A stretch of 29,990 nucleotides of DNA from Chloroflexota bacterium (GCA_963169135.1 CAUJEQ010000091.1:1-29990); one strand, 5' to 3'. Shown: positions 15,727-24,856, counted from the stretch's first letter. Made by a program: numbers and translations. The notes: generated from the sequence alone by a model not told the origin.

Positions 15727-16449
15727 GTGACATCTCCCACAACGGCAGCAACCCCGCCGCTCCCGGCCCCGTCCCCGCTCATCCAGCTCGTTGGCGCCGA
15801 AAAGGTCTACCACACCGGCCGCCTCTCCCACATGGCGCTTCGCGGCGTCAACCTCACCATCGAACCGGGCGAGATGGTCTCCATCGTCGGCCCCTCCGGC
15901 AGCGGCAAATCGACCATCCTCAACCTCATCACCGGGATCGATCGGCCCACCGCGGGCACCGTCACCGTCGATGGCCAGCGGATCGATGCCCTCAGCGAGG
16001 AGAAGCTCGCTGCCTGGCGCGGACGCAGAGTCGGCATCGTCTTCCAGTTCTTCCAGCTCCTGCCAACCCTTACCGCTCTCGAAAACGCGCTCCTCCCCAT
16101 GGAGCTCGCACGGCTCTCTCACGGCGCCGAACGGACCGCGCGCGCCCGCCGCAACCTCGAACTCGTCGGGCTCGGAGACCGGGCCGACCATCTCCCGTCG
16201 GAGCTTTCGGGGGGCGAACAACAGCGCGTTGCCATCGCCCGCGCGCTCGCCTGCGACCCCGTCCTGTTGGTCGGCGACGAGCCAACCGGCAACCTCGACA
16301 CTGAGGCCGCTCGCCGCGTCTTTGATCTGCTCGCCGACCTCAACAAGCGCGGCGTTACCGTCGTCTATGTCACGCACGACCGCGAGCTGGCCGAACGTGC
16401 TCGCCGCCGAATCGCCATCCGCGACGGCATGATCGCGAGCGACGGGTAG
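15727..16449 (+). CDS. ABC transporter ATP-binding protein, MacB/LolD type
   Basis: Nucleotide-binding subunit of a MacB/LolD/FtsE-type (type VII) ABC system. 240 residues. Walker A GPSGSGKST (about 55-63), Q-loop FQFFQLLPTLTALENALLP, signature LSGGEQQR, Walker B LLVGDEPTGNLD and H-loop VTHDRELA are all intact. The ENALLP and EPTGNLD forms are typical of this group. GTG 15727 is the start, with GGAGG at 15711-15715; the in-frame TTG at 15685 lies upstream of that site. It precedes the FtsX-like permease by four bases, so the two form one exporter or mechanotransmission system. The substrate is not evident. Confidence 0.93.
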   Translation: MTSPTTAATPPLPAPSPLIQLVGAEKVYHTGRLSHMALRGVNLTIEPGEMVSIVGPSGSGKSTILNLITGIDRPTAGTVTVDGQRIDALSEEKLAAWRGRRVGIVFQFFQLLPTLTALENALLPMELARLSHGAERTARARRNLELVGLGDRADHLPSELSGGEQQRVAIARALACDPVLLVGDEPTGNLDTEAARRVFDLLADLNKRGVTVVYVTHDRELAERARRRIAIRDGMIASDG

Positions 16450-16453
16450 CACG

Positions 16454-18811
16454 ATGAGCGTCCTCTACCGCAAGTCATGGCAGGACATCGCCAGGCGCCG
16501 CGCGCGCTCGTTCTTCACTATTGCCACCATCGCCGCTGCAGTGGCCAGCCTCGCCATGTTCGCGCTCCCCACGCTCATGGACCGGGCTATGAACTCCCGC
16601 ATTGACCACGACCGCCTCCACGACCTGCGCGTCCGCACCGAGGACATCCAGCTGGACGACGCCGGCATCCAGGCGCTGCGCACACTCCCCGGGGTGGAAT
16701 CTCTCGAAGCGCGCACCACGTTCTTCACCCAGGCGCGGATTGGCGATCGGCGGGAGGATGTCGTCCTCGTCGGCGTCGAAGACTTCGAGGCGCAACAGGT
16801 GAATGTCGTCGAGATCGAACAGGGCTCGCTCCCCGCCGCGGGAGAAGCCCTCAGCGACGCCGAAAACGGCCGCAGCGGACGCCTCAAGCCCGGCGCCGCC
16901 ACGACCATCGAGGTTGCAGACAACTCCGGCCAGCTCCATCCCCTCGCCCTGACTGGCGTCGGACGCACCCTCGAGTTCTCCCAGTTCGCCCTCGAAGGCA
17001 CCGTCGTGCTCTATGCACCCCAGGGCACCGTGAACACCATCGCCGGGGCCCGCGGCGTCAATTCCCTCGAATTCCGCGTTGCTGATCCCGAACGCGCCAT
17101 CGAGGTGACCGCGGCCGTTCAAGCCTGGCTCAACGAACACCATCCCGAGGTCGTCTTCACCAACCTGCCCGATACTCGGGAGGCCGGTACCTGGCCCGGC
17201 CAGGACGTCTTCAATAACTTCAGCACCCTCTTCTACGTCGGGGCCATCCTGGCGCTCATTTCCGCCGTCGCCCTGGTTTCAAACACCATGACCACCATGG
17301 TCGCCGAACAGCGGCGGGAGATCGCCATCATGAAGGCGATCGGTGGCCGTCCCCGCCAGATCGGCTTCTCTTTCCTGCGCACTGTGTCGCTGCTCGCAAT
17401 CGCCGGATCGGTATTGGGGGTTGCCATCGGCATCCCCTTCAGCAACCTGCTTGCCCGCTTCGTCGGTGGAGAGTTCCTCGGGGTCACGCCGCAGTGGGGA
17501 GTCGCCTGGGCCATCGTCGTCATTAGCTTGCTCACCGGCATCCTGGGGACAACCGTCGCGGCCGTTCCGGCGATACTCCGCGCGACTCGTCTCCCCGTCC
17601 ACGAAGGCCTCAACGCCTCCACCGCTGCACCCCCGGCCGGTGCTGCCCACCTGCTCCGCATGATTCCCCTTCCCGCCACCGCCAGCATGGGCCTGCGCAA
17701 CATCATCCGGCGCAAGACCCGGGCCCTCGGCACCGTCGTCCAGGTAGGGATCGCCGTCGGCGTCGCCCTTGGCTTCCTCGCCCTAGGTGTCACCATCTCC
17801 AGGCTGACCGCCGACACCTGGGACACGCTCAAGTGGGACGTCATCGTTGCCCAGAGTTCTAACGTCGCCCTTGACGAGGCCGCCGGTGCTGTCCTCACCG
17901 ACCTCGATGGCGTCTCCGCAGCCCAGCCCCTCCTCTACAACAACCTCATGGTCGGCGGAAAACAATACGAGACCTGGGGCATCAGCACCGCCGTCCAGCT
18001 CTACGATCCCGACATCGTTTCCGGCCGCTGGCTCGAACCTGAGGATGGAACAGCGCGTGCCCGCGTCGCCGTTATCGGCCGCGCCCTCGCGAACATCCAC
18101 GGCGTCGGCGTTGGCGATACCCTCATTGCCGGTTCCGCGCGGGGCGATGTCGAACTCACCATCGTAGGAATCGACTCCCGGCTCATGAACAACGCCCAAT
18201 CCTTTTTTGTCCCGTTCGAAACGTTCCAGGACATCCTCGGACGCACCGACACCAACGCCTACTGGCTCGTCTCCGAAGGTCGCGACGAAGCATCGATCGA
18301 CCGCCTCGCCGCCCTCGCCGAAGACACGCTCGAAGCCGCCGGCTACCCCGTCGCCACCGAGATCCGCTACGTCGAAAAAGAAGCCAACCTGGCCAGCAAT
18401 CGCACCCTCGTCGGCGTGCTCGCCGTCATGGGCATCCCGATCGTTGCAATCGGGCTCATCGGCCTCGTCAACATGATGACCATGAACGTCATCGAGCGGA
18501 CCCGCGAGGTGGGCATTCTTCGTTGCATCGGCGCCAGCTCCCGCGATATCACCCGCATCTTCCGTGCCGAAGCCCTCGCGGTCGCCGCCGTCGGCTGGCT
18601 TCTCGCTGTCCCCGCGGGCTGGTTGATCGGGAAGATGCTCGTGACCATTGTGAGCGAACTGTTCGACTTCGGGTCGATACCCTACCGGTATCCCCTCTGG
18701 TACCCGCCCATTGCCCTCGTCCTCACGCTCGCATTGTCCTGGGTCGTAGTCATGCCGCCACTCCGGCGTGCCGCTCGCCTCCGTCCCGGAGACGCCCTCC
18801 GCTACGAATAG
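16454..18811 (+). CDS. FtsX-like ABC transporter permease, two-domain
   Basis: A 785-residue permease with two FtsX domains. A first membrane segment at about residues 20-42 precedes a large extracytoplasmic domain (about 45-255). Then come three segments near 258-278, 303-325 and 350-372, a fifth near 428-448 starting the second half, a second external domain, and three last segments near 660-680, 710-730 and 755-775. Both halves carry the cytoplasmic coupling motif (IMKAIGGRPRQI and ILRCIGASSRDI), and the C-terminus ends RLRPGDALRYE, as usual for the family. It pairs with the preceding ATPase. Such systems release lipoproteins, peptides or antibiotics, or transmit mechanical signals; no partner periplasmic protein is encoded nearby. 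Confidence 0.92.
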   Translation: MSVLYRKSWQDIARRRARSFFTIATIAAAVASLAMFALPTLMDRAMNSRIDHDRLHDLRVRTEDIQLDDAGIQALRTLPGVESLEARTTFFTQARIGDRREDVVLVGVEDFEAQQVNVVEIEQGSLPAAGEALSDAENGRSGRLKPGAATTIEVADNSGQLHPLALTGVGRTLEFSQFALEGTVVLYAPQGTVNTIAGARGVNSLEFRVADPERAIEVTAAVQAWLNEHHPEVVFTNLPDTREAGTWPGQDVFNNFSTLFYVGAILALISAVALVSNTMTTMVAEQRREIAIMKAIGGRPRQIGFSFLRTVSLLAIAGSVLGVAIGIPFSNLLARFVGGEFLGVTPQWGVAWAIVVISLLTGILGTTVAAVPAILRATRLPVHEGLNASTAAPPAGAAHLLRMIPLPATASMGLRNIIRRKTRALGTVVQVGIAVGVALGFLALGVTISRLTADTWDTLKWDVIVAQSSNVALDEAAGAVLTDLDGVSAAQPLLYNNLMVGGKQYETWGISTAVQLYDPDIVSGRWLEPEDGTARARVAVIGRALANIHGVGVGDTLIAGSARGDVELTIVGIDSRLMNNAQSFFVPFETFQDILGRTDTNAYWLVSEGRDEASIDRLAALAEDTLEAAGYPVATEIRYVEKEANLASNRTLVGVLAVMGIPIVAIGLIGLVNMMTMNVIERTREVGILRCIGASSRDITRIFRAEALAVAAVGWLLAVPAGWLIGKMLVTIVSELFDFGSIPYRYPLWYPPIALVLTLALSWVVVMPPLRRAARLRPGDALRYE

Positions 18812-18812
18812 A

Positions 18813-18829
18813 CGCCAGCCCGTCTGGCG
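18813..18829. terminator. hairpin between convergent genes
   Basis: CGCCAG, a CCCGT loop and CTGGCG form a 6-bp stem just after the permease stop and before the end of the convergent hypothetical gene. No T-run follows on either strand, so a terminator role is only suggested by position. Confidence 0.35.
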
Positions 18830-18832
18830 CCC

Positions 18833-19255
18833 TTACGCCTCCGCGACGTCCAATCCCCACACCGGCCGGAACCGCCACGTCCGAATGCCCGCCACCTTGA
18901 TCTTGTGCTTCTTCAGCAGCGCCCTGGTCTCCGGCACGTGCCCCGTTGGCACATAGACAAACAGCTCCCCAACCTTCGACATTGGCAGCCAGTCGTTCAG
19001 CGCCGTCTCGTCGGTCAGCGTGTCCGGCGTCTCGACCTCCGCCATCATCAGCAGCCACTGCCCGGGCCGCCGAACCACCACGATATCCGGGAACAGGTCC
19101 TTGCCGCCGTCTTCTCCCACCGCCATGCGCGGCTTCGGCACATTCACGATCGTCTCGAAATCCGGGTGCTCGGGCTCCGGGAACGGGAACTTCACCTTCG
19201 CGATCTCGGCGATGGCGCCCTCGCGGCGCAACTGGCTCAGGTACTTCGCGGTCAC
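18833..19255 (-). CDS. hypothetical protein with a PD-(D/E)XK-like signature
   Basis: A 140-residue protein I do not recognise. A conserved-looking core reads FPDIVVVRRPGQWLL (P56-D57) followed by MAEVETPDTLTDE (E73-V-E75). This P-D-x15-E-x-E arrangement, with beta-strands on both sides, recalls the restriction-endonuclease-like fold, though the usual lysine of the last motif is replaced by Glu. Later come YVPTGHVPETRALLKKHKIKV and an aromatic strand. GTG 19255 is chosen because AAGGAG lies nine bases upstream. It follows pckA by 67 bases on the same strand and could share its transcript. A metal-dependent nuclease is one possibility, but function is unassigned. Confidence 0.65.
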   Translation of the reverse strand: MTAKYLSQLRREGAIAEIAKVKFPFPEPEHPDFETIVNVPKPRMAVGEDGGKDLFPDIVVVRRPGQWLLMMAEVETPDTLTDETALNDWLPMSKVGELFVYVPTGHVPETRALLKKHKIKVAGIRTWRFRPVWGLDVAEA

Positions 19256-19322
19256 GCGGCTACTCCTTCGAACGGCGGCGGGTGGCTCCGATTCTACGTT
19301 CGCCCCCCGGTTGGGTCGAACC

Positions 19323-20909
19323 TTACGGCCCCGCCTGCGCAACCTCCGGCCGCACCAGGCTCCGGAATTGCGCGAAGTTCGCGTGGAACTTCTCCGCCAG
19401 ACCCGCATACACCCGGTCGTACTCCTCCGCATCGCTCCACACTTCGCGAGGATGGAGAAGCCGGCTGTCCACCCCCGGCGCCGTCACCGGCACGTCAAAC
19501 CCGAACAGCGGGTCCCGCCGGAACTCCACTCCCTGCAATCCGTCGTTCAGCACCGCCCGCACCATCTTCCGCGTCTCCTGGATGGCGATGCGCTTCCCCA
19601 CGCCGTACTTCCCGCCGGTCCAGCCGGTGTTGATCAGCCACGTCTCCGCGCCGGTCATCTTGAGCCGCTGCTCCAGCAGCTCCGCGTACACAGTCGGGTT
19701 CAGGGCCATGAACGGCGCCCCATAGCACGGGCTGAATGTCGTCTCCGGGTCCGTCAGGCCCATCTCCGTCCCGGCCAGCTTGCACGTGTAGCCGCTCAGG
19801 AAGTGATACAGCGCCTGCTCCGGCGTCAGCCGTGCGATCGGTGGCATCACCCCGAACGCGTCCGCCGTCAGGAGGATTACGTGCGCCGGGTGCGGCGCCA
19901 CCTCATCCTCGTACACGTTCCGCAACGATTCCAGCGGGTAGCTCCCGCGCGTGTTCTCCGTCACCGAGTCGTCGTCCAGGTCCACTTCCCGAGTGTCTTC
20001 ATCGAAGATCACGTTTTCCAGGATCGTGCCGAACTCGCTCGTCTGCTCGAAAATGTCCGGCTCCGCTTCCCGCGAAAGCCGGATCGTCTTCGCGTAGCAC
20101 CCGCCCTCGATGTTGAAAATCCCGTGTTGCGTCCATGCGTGCTCGTCGTCGCCGATCAACAGCCGTTCCGGGTCCGTGCTCAGCGTCGTCTTCCCCGTGC
20201 CCGAAAGCCCGAAGAACAGCGCCGACTTCCCCGTCCGCGGGTCCACGTTCGCCGCCGAGTGCAGCGACAGCACGCCGTCCAGCGGCAGGTAGTAGTTCAT
20301 CGCGGTGAACACCGACTTCTTCATCTCGCCCGCATACGCCGTCCCCGCGATGAGGATGATCCCTTCAGTCAGGTTCAGCGCCACTACCGCGTCGCTGCGC
20401 ACGCCGTCTTCCTGGCCCTCCAGTTGGAGGAACGGGCAGTGCAGGATCGTGATGTCAGGGTCGTGGTCGGCAGGCTTCGCTTCCGAAGGGATGAACATCG
20501 TCCGCGCGAACAGCGAGTGGTACGCCTGCTCCGTAATCACGCGTACGCTCTTCTGGTGGTGCGGGTCTTGCGCCACCACCGTGTCCTGTACGTAAATCTC
20601 GCGGCCCTTCAGGTACGCAACCGCCTTCGCCCGCAACCGCTCGAACGCCTCGACCCCCATCGGCTGGTTGTGCTGCCCCCACCACACATGCTCCGAGATG
20701 TCCGGAGTGCGCACCACGTACTTGTCTTTCGGGCTCCGCCCCGTCCGGTCCCCGCTGAACACCGCGAACGTCCCACCCTGGAGTAGCTTCCCCTCGTGCC
20801 GCCTCACCGCGTGCTCGTACAGCACCGGAACCGACAGGTTGTGGTGGATCGCCGACGCATTAGACATAACAATGCTGGCGACGTTGTTCGGAGCACCCAA
20901 TATGACCAT
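19323..20909 (-). CDS. pckA: phosphoenolpyruvate carboxykinase (ATP)
   Basis: Converts oxaloacetate and ATP to PEP, CO2 and ADP, the entry step of gluconeogenesis. 528 residues, usual for the ATP-type enzyme. FSGDRTGRSPKDKYVV (about 51-66) is the substrate-site arginine region, AYAGEMKKS (about 191-199) carries the metal-site lysine, and FFGLSGTGKTTLSTDP (about 232-247) is the kinase P-loop, followed by LIGDDEHAW. All active-site blocks are intact. ATG 20909 is preferred over the internal ATG at 20867 because only the former has an AGGGG site. Its position beside glycolate oxidase genes at some distance fits C2/C4 acid use, but the two are not one operon. Confidence 0.96.
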   Translation of the reverse strand: MVILGAPNNVASIVMSNASAIHHNLSVPVLYEHAVRRHEGKLLQGGTFAVFSGDRTGRSPKDKYVVRTPDISEHVWWGQHNQPMGVEAFERLRAKAVAYLKGREIYVQDTVVAQDPHHQKSVRVITEQAYHSLFARTMFIPSEAKPADHDPDITILHCPFLQLEGQEDGVRSDAVVALNLTEGIILIAGTAYAGEMKKSVFTAMNYYLPLDGVLSLHSAANVDPRTGKSALFFGLSGTGKTTLSTDPERLLIGDDEHAWTQHGIFNIEGGCYAKTIRLSREAEPDIFEQTSEFGTILENVIFDEDTREVDLDDDSVTENTRGSYPLESLRNVYEDEVAPHPAHVILLTADAFGVMPPIARLTPEQALYHFLSGYTCKLAGTEMGLTDPETTFSPCYGAPFMALNPTVYAELLEQRLKMTGAETWLINTGWTGGKYGVGKRIAIQETRKMVRAVLNDGLQGVEFRRDPLFGFDVPVTAPGVDSRLLHPREVWSDAEEYDRVYAGLAEKFHANFAQFRSLVRPEVAQAGP

Positions 20910-20945
20910 CTCACCCCTGCTTCCGGGCAGTTGCCCAACCGGAAC

Positions 20946-20974
20946 AGACTACTGTGAGATACCGTTCTTGTGAA
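20946..20974 (-). promoter_or_regulatory. candidate sigma-70 promoter of pckA
   Basis: TTCACA (20974-20969) and TAGTCT (20951-20946) are separated by 17 bases on the minus strand. The transcript would start near 20938, about 29 bases before the pckA ATG and upstream of its AGGGG site. Good spacing, moderate match. Confidence 0.5.
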
Positions 20975-20988
20975 TAGCTCGGGCCTCA

Positions 20989-21009
20989 GCTATAGCACAC
21001 AGCGATAGC
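20989..21009 (-). terminator. imperfect hairpin between the HDOD gene and pckA
   Basis: GCTATCGC and GCTATAGC pair in seven of eight positions around a five-base loop. It lies after the HDOD stop and before the pckA promoter, so it may end the HDOD transcript. It has no U-run and could instead be an operator. Confidence 0.3.
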
Positions 21010-21051
21010 CCGCTAACTCACGCTGTATTCAATTCCTGCTCTGGGGTACCA

Positions 21052-21909
21052 CTACGCCGCCACGCCAACCGGCGCGCCCGTCACGAGTTCCATCAGCGCG
21101 TCGACCTGCTTCGCAAGGTGCGCGTAGTCCTGAGCAACCGCCCGCGTTTCGCCCGGTTTCGGCGGGACCACATAGCCTGGCAGCAGGCCGTTTGCGCACA
21201 CATACCGGTCGGCCGCAGCCACACAACCAGCCAGGCTGGTCTCCGTATCCACTTCCTCATGATGGTGCGCAATGGCCGTCCGGATAGCCTCCGGGAGGTT
21301 CCACCTGGTTGCCAGCCGCCCGCCGATTTCCGCGTGGTCGAACCCGAGCAGTTCCTGTTCCACCTGCTCCAGCGTCGTCTCCCGCTGCATCGCCTCCGCC
21401 ACCGCCTGGTCCAGACCGGCCGGGTCCGCGTAGAACATCGCCAGGCGCCCCATGTTGTGCAAGATCCCTGCCGTGAACGCGCTCGGCACGTCCAGTCGCC
21501 GTCCCCGCCCCGCCAGCTCTGCCGCTTTGAACGCCACGGCGATCGAGTGCCGCCAGAACACATCGATCCGGAACAGTGCATTCAGCGCGTCCGGCGCATA
21601 TGCCCCCGCGATCGCTCCGCTGATCGCCATGTTCCGCGCCTGCACGAAACCAACCGTCACCAGCGCCTCTTGCACCGACGTGATCTCTCGCGTGCGCCGG
21701 TACGCTGCCGAGTTCACCACCCGCAGAAGCCGCCCGCTCAATCCCGGGTCGGATGACACGACCAGCGCCAGGTCGCCCGCCGAGGACTTCGGGTTTTGGG
21801 CGACTTCCATCACCCGGAGTGCGACCGCCGGCAGCGGCGGCAGCGCTTCCACCGCTTCGAGCACGTCGATGCGCCCGCGTTCCGTGTTTCCCTGTCCTGC
21901 CTCGGCCAT
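21052..21909 (-). CDS. HDOD-domain signalling protein
   Basis: A 285-residue protein with one HDOD domain over nearly its whole length (about 16-220). Typical parts are ALPPLPAVALRVMEVAQNP, VVSSDPGLSGRLLRVVNSA, VQEALVTVGFVQARN and the helix FTAGILHNMGRLAMF. In place of the HD phosphohydrolase pair it has His-Asn, so it should not be a catalytic c-di-GMP hydrolase, as expected for HDOD. These proteins act in signalling for motility, stress and virulence by binding partners. No receiver or GGDEF domain is fused to it. ATG 21909 has GGAGAG just upstream, inside a hairpin arm. It follows the acetyltransferase gene by about 100 bases. Confidence 0.9.
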   Translation of the reverse strand: MAEAGQGNTERGRIDVLEAVEALPPLPAVALRVMEVAQNPKSSAGDLALVVSSDPGLSGRLLRVVNSAAYRRTREITSVQEALVTVGFVQARNMAISGAIAGAYAPDALNALFRIDVFWRHSIAVAFKAAELAGRGRRLDVPSAFTAGILHNMGRLAMFYADPAGLDQAVAEAMQRETTLEQVEQELLGFDHAEIGGRLATRWNLPEAIRTAIAHHHEEVDTETSLAGCVAAADRYVCANGLLPGYVVPPKPGETRAVAQDYAHLAKQVDALMELVTGAPVGVAA

Positions 21910-21913
21910 GGTG

Positions 21914-21942
21914 CTCTCCGGTGGGATGGTTTCTCCGGAGAG
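21914..21942 (-). promoter_or_regulatory. hairpin enclosing the ribosome-binding site of the HDOD gene
   Basis: On the minus strand CTCTCCGG and CCGGAGAG form a perfect 8-bp stem with a 13-base loop. The second arm contains the GGAG site that precedes ATG 21909 by a few bases. Folding would block the ribosome-binding site. A second inverted repeat GAGTG-TC-CACTC (21940-21951) lies directly upstream. Confidence 0.55.
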
Positions 21943-22011
21943 TGTCCACTCGAATCGGACGCCATTGGATAGGGGAGTACCCCCGTTGCTGCCTCCAGCC
22001 GCCCTATTCGC

Positions 22012-23238
22012 CTAGAAGTGCTCCTGGCAATGCGGCGTCACGTGCCACCTGAAGATGCCTTCGGCGACGGCGATCGCCTGCTCGTCGCCCTGGATGCGGC
22101 CCGCGCGCCAGAGCGCCCCTGCGTTGCCGCCACCAAGGTAGAGACTCGCGAGCTCCTCCGCTCCCAGTACCAGGGTTGGCGTCGACTCGGTTCGCCGGCA
22201 AACACCTCCCTCCGGCCCGCCTTCCAGCTCGAACCGCCCGCTGGCCCCTTCAAGAAACCCGTCGCGCACCTCGAACACCAGCCGGCCCTCGGCCCCGTAG
22301 CTGCGCGCGCTCAGCGCCTTCTCGATGTCGACAACGCGCAGCCAGATGCCGTCCAGCCTCTTCCGTTCCGTCCGCCGCGCATCTCCAAGCATCCACAGGA
22401 GGGGCTCGTCCGCTGACGCATTTCCGTACTCCGTCGTTTTCACCAGGTCCAGGCTCAGCACGTACTGCCAGAGTGCCGCGTAGGCCTCGGCGCTCTCCGC
22501 GAAACACTCGCTCACCATCACCTGCCCGTTCGGGATCCAGTCCTCGAAGTCCCCCTTGCGCCGATAAGTCAGATAGCCGCAGACCAGGCCGTCTTCCTCG
22601 TACACCAGGTAATTGTTGGAGCCGAATCCGCCTCTGTAGTCGGGATGATCCCGGAAGATGCGCACCTCCCACCACTTCTCCGAGCGTCCCACCGCTCCCG
22701 GCGTCAACCGCCGTATCACGTCATGCACCGCCGGAAGCGCCACTTTCGCTTCATCCGCTCCCATAAGCCGCACACGGCCGCTCCCCGCCGGAACATCCCG
22801 TCGCAACACGCTGTATTCCCGAGGGATCTTGAGCAGTTCCTGCTGCGTCGCCACGCCATACCCGAACCGCCCATAGATCCCGCTCTCCGATGCCCACAGG
22901 ATCGCCACCGCCTCACCCCGGGCCCGCACATCCGAGAGCTGCCGGTGCATGACGGCGCTCAGGATGCCCTGCCGCCGGTGCGTCGGCTTCACCGAGACCA
23001 TCGTTACGCCTGCCGTCGGGAGAGATGCCCCGCCCGGGACGGTCAGCTCGTAACTGAAGATCCCCGCCGTTCCCACGATCTGGCCGTGGTCGAAAACCGC
23101 CAGGCTCCGGTCCGCTTCGAAGATCTGGCGGCCTGCTTCGAGATGCTCCGGGTTGAACTCGTTCCCGAATGCCAGGCCCTGGCACCGCCGGAACTCCTCG
23201 AGCTCCGCGTCGGCAATGCTTCGCATTTCGTATTCCAC
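22012..23238 (-). CDS. GNAT N-acetyltransferase, Eis family
   Basis: A 408-residue tandem-GNAT protein of the Eis type (enhanced intracellular survival), acetylating amines such as aminoglycosides or lysines. The acetyl-CoA motif is VKPTHRRQGILSAVM (about 82-96) and the catalytic tyrosine region is SGIYGRFGYGVA (about 118-129). The C-terminal part is a sterol-carrier-like domain with FEVRDGFLEG and a VLGAEELASLYLGG segment. The chain ends in Phe, as in Eis, whose terminal carboxylate serves as the base. GTG 23238 has GGAGG five bases upstream. Its natural substrate is unknown; resistance should not be assumed. It follows the carboxyltransferase gene by 73 bases. Confidence 0.87.
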   Translation of the reverse strand: MEYEMRSIADAELEEFRRCQGLAFGNEFNPEHLEAGRQIFEADRSLAVFDHGQIVGTAGIFSYELTVPGGASLPTAGVTMVSVKPTHRRQGILSAVMHRQLSDVRARGEAVAILWASESGIYGRFGYGVATQQELLKIPREYSVLRRDVPAGSGRVRLMGADEAKVALPAVHDVIRRLTPGAVGRSEKWWEVRIFRDHPDYRGGFGSNNYLVYEEDGLVCGYLTYRRKGDFEDWIPNGQVMVSECFAESAEAYAALWQYVLSLDLVKTTEYGNASADEPLLWMLGDARRTERKRLDGIWLRVVDIEKALSARSYGAEGRLVFEVRDGFLEGASGRFELEGGPEGGVCRRTESTPTLVLGAEELASLYLGGGNAGALWRAGRIQGDEQAIAVAEGIFRWHVTPHCQEHF

Positions 23239-23311
23239 GTCATCCTCCGGCCGCGCATGCTACCCGGCGCCGCCGCTGCTGTCGGTGAAGTCCGCCGCAC
23301 TTGCACCGTTG

Positions 23312-24856
23312 CTAGAGCGGGATGTTCCCGTGTTTCTTCGGCGGGTTCCGGTCCGCCTTGTTCTGCAACATCTCCAGCGCCCGGATGATCTTCGAACGCG
23401 TCTGCCGCGGGTCGATCACGTCGTCGAGAAAGCCCCGGCCCGCCGGAATGTACGGGTTCGCGAACTTCGCCCGGTACTCCTCGATCACTTCTTTTCGGCG
23501 CGCCTCCGGGTCTGCCGCGTTCGCAATCTCCTCCCGGTACACCACGTTCGCCGCTGCATCGGGCCCCGCTACCGCAATCTCAGCTGTTGGCCACGCATAG
23601 TTCATGTCGCCCCGGAGATGTTTGCTCGACATTACCAGGTACGCCCCGCCGTAGCTCTTCCGCAGGATCACCGCGATCTTCGGCACTGTGGCCTCGCTAT
23701 AGGCGTACAGCAGCTTTGCCCCGTGCGTGATGATGCCCCCGTACTCCTGCCCGAGCCCCGGCAGGAAGCCCGGTGTGTCCACCAGCGTCACCAGCGGGAT
23801 GTTGAACGCATCGCAGAACCGCACGAAGCGCGCGGCTTTCCGGCTCGCGTTGATATCCAGCGACCCGGCCAGCTGTGCCGGCTGGTTTGCCACGAACCCC
23901 ACCGGCCGGCCGCCCATCCGCCCGTACCCCACCACCATATTGGTCGCGAACAGCTCGTGCACTTCCATGAAGTCGCCGTCGTCCACCAGCCGGTCGATCA
24001 CCTCCCGGACGTCGTACGGCCGGTTCGGCTCCGCCGGGACGATCGAGAGCAGGTCCTCGTCCGCCCGGTCCGGGTCGTCGCCCGAAGGCACCAGTGGCGG
24101 GTCTTCAGCGTTGTTCGAAGGCAGAAACGCCAGCAGCCGCCGCACTTCAGCCATCGTTGCCTCCTCGCCCGCGATCGCGAAATGCGCAACTCCAGACCTC
24201 GAGGCATGTGCGTGCGCGCCGCCGAGCTCGTCGTGCGTTACTTCCTCGCCCGTCACCGCCCGGATCACGTCCGGTCCGGTGATGTACATCTGCCCGCTCC
24301 CCTCGGTCATGAAGATGAAGTCGGTGAGCGCCGGGCTGTACGCCCCGCCGCCCGCCGAGGGGCCCATGATGACGCTCAGCTGCGGCACCACGCCGCTCGC
24401 CAGTGTGTTCATCGCGAAAATCTCGCCGAAGCCGCGAAGGCTCTCCGGGCCGTCCTGGATGCGCGCCCCGCCCGAGTCGATGATCCCCACAATCGGCGCC
24501 CCGGTCGTCATCGAAAGGTCCATCACCTTCAGGATCTTCTCGGCAACTGCCTCGCTCAGGGACCCGCCAACCAGTGTGAAGTCGTAGGCGAACACGTACA
24601 CCGGCCGCCCATCCACCTTGCCCCACCCGGTCACCACGGCCTCGCCGGGGGCGTTGTCGCCGCCCCGGGCCCGCATCAACATGTCGAGCTCGTCGAACGA
24701 TCCCGGGTCCAGCAACAGGTCGATCCGTTCGCGCGCCGTCAGCTTCCCGCGCCCGTGCTGAGCTTCGATGCGCTTTGGACCGCCACCCTGGGCGACCTTC
24801 TCCTTCAATTCGACAAGTTGCGCCAGCTTCTGCTCGGCGGTCAGCTGTTCGGTCAT
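23312..24856 (-). CDS. acyl-CoA (propionyl/methylmalonyl type) carboxylase carboxyltransferase subunit
   Basis: Biotin-dependent carboxyltransferase beta subunit of the PCC/MMD family, which moves CO2 from carboxybiotin to propionyl- or acetyl-CoA. 514 residues, normal length. N-terminal LTARERIDLLLDPGSFDELD (about 39-58), then the oxyanion-hole region GVVPQLSVIMGPSAGGGAYS, and in the second half LVTLVDTPGFLPG and KSYGGAYLVMSSKHLRGD. The C-terminus NPYIPAGRGFLDDVIDPRQT is typical. ATG 24856 begins the conserved protein; the upstream open frame to 24982 crosses the predicted promoter and is rejected. No biotin carboxylase or biotin-carrier gene adjoins, so those partners must be elsewhere. The substrate could also be acetyl-CoA. 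Confidence 0.93.
   Translation of the reverse strand: MTEQLTAEQKLAQLVELKEKVAQGGGPKRIEAQHGRGKLTARERIDLLLDPGSFDELDMLMRARGGDNAPGEAVVTGWGKVDGRPVYVFAYDFTLVGGSLSEAVAEKILKVMDLSMTTGAPIVGIIDSGGARIQDGPESLRGFGEIFAMNTLASGVVPQLSVIMGPSAGGGAYSPALTDFIFMTEGSGQMYITGPDVIRAVTGEEVTHDELGGAHAHASRSGVAHFAIAGEEATMAEVRRLLAFLPSNNAEDPPLVPSGDDPDRADEDLLSIVPAEPNRPYDVREVIDRLVDDGDFMEVHELFATNMVVGYGRMGGRPVGFVANQPAQLAGSLDINASRKAARFVRFCDAFNIPLVTLVDTPGFLPGLGQEYGGIITHGAKLLYAYSEATVPKIAVILRKSYGGAYLVMSSKHLRGDMNYAWPTAEIAVAGPDAAANVVYREEIANAADPEARRKEVIEEYRAKFANPYIPAGRGFLDDVIDPRQTRSKIIRALEMLQNKADRNPPKKHGNIPL

Noticed and set aside
19020..20786. 588-residue open frame opposite pckA
   Set aside because: Antisense to an intact PEP carboxykinase, no recognisable domain.
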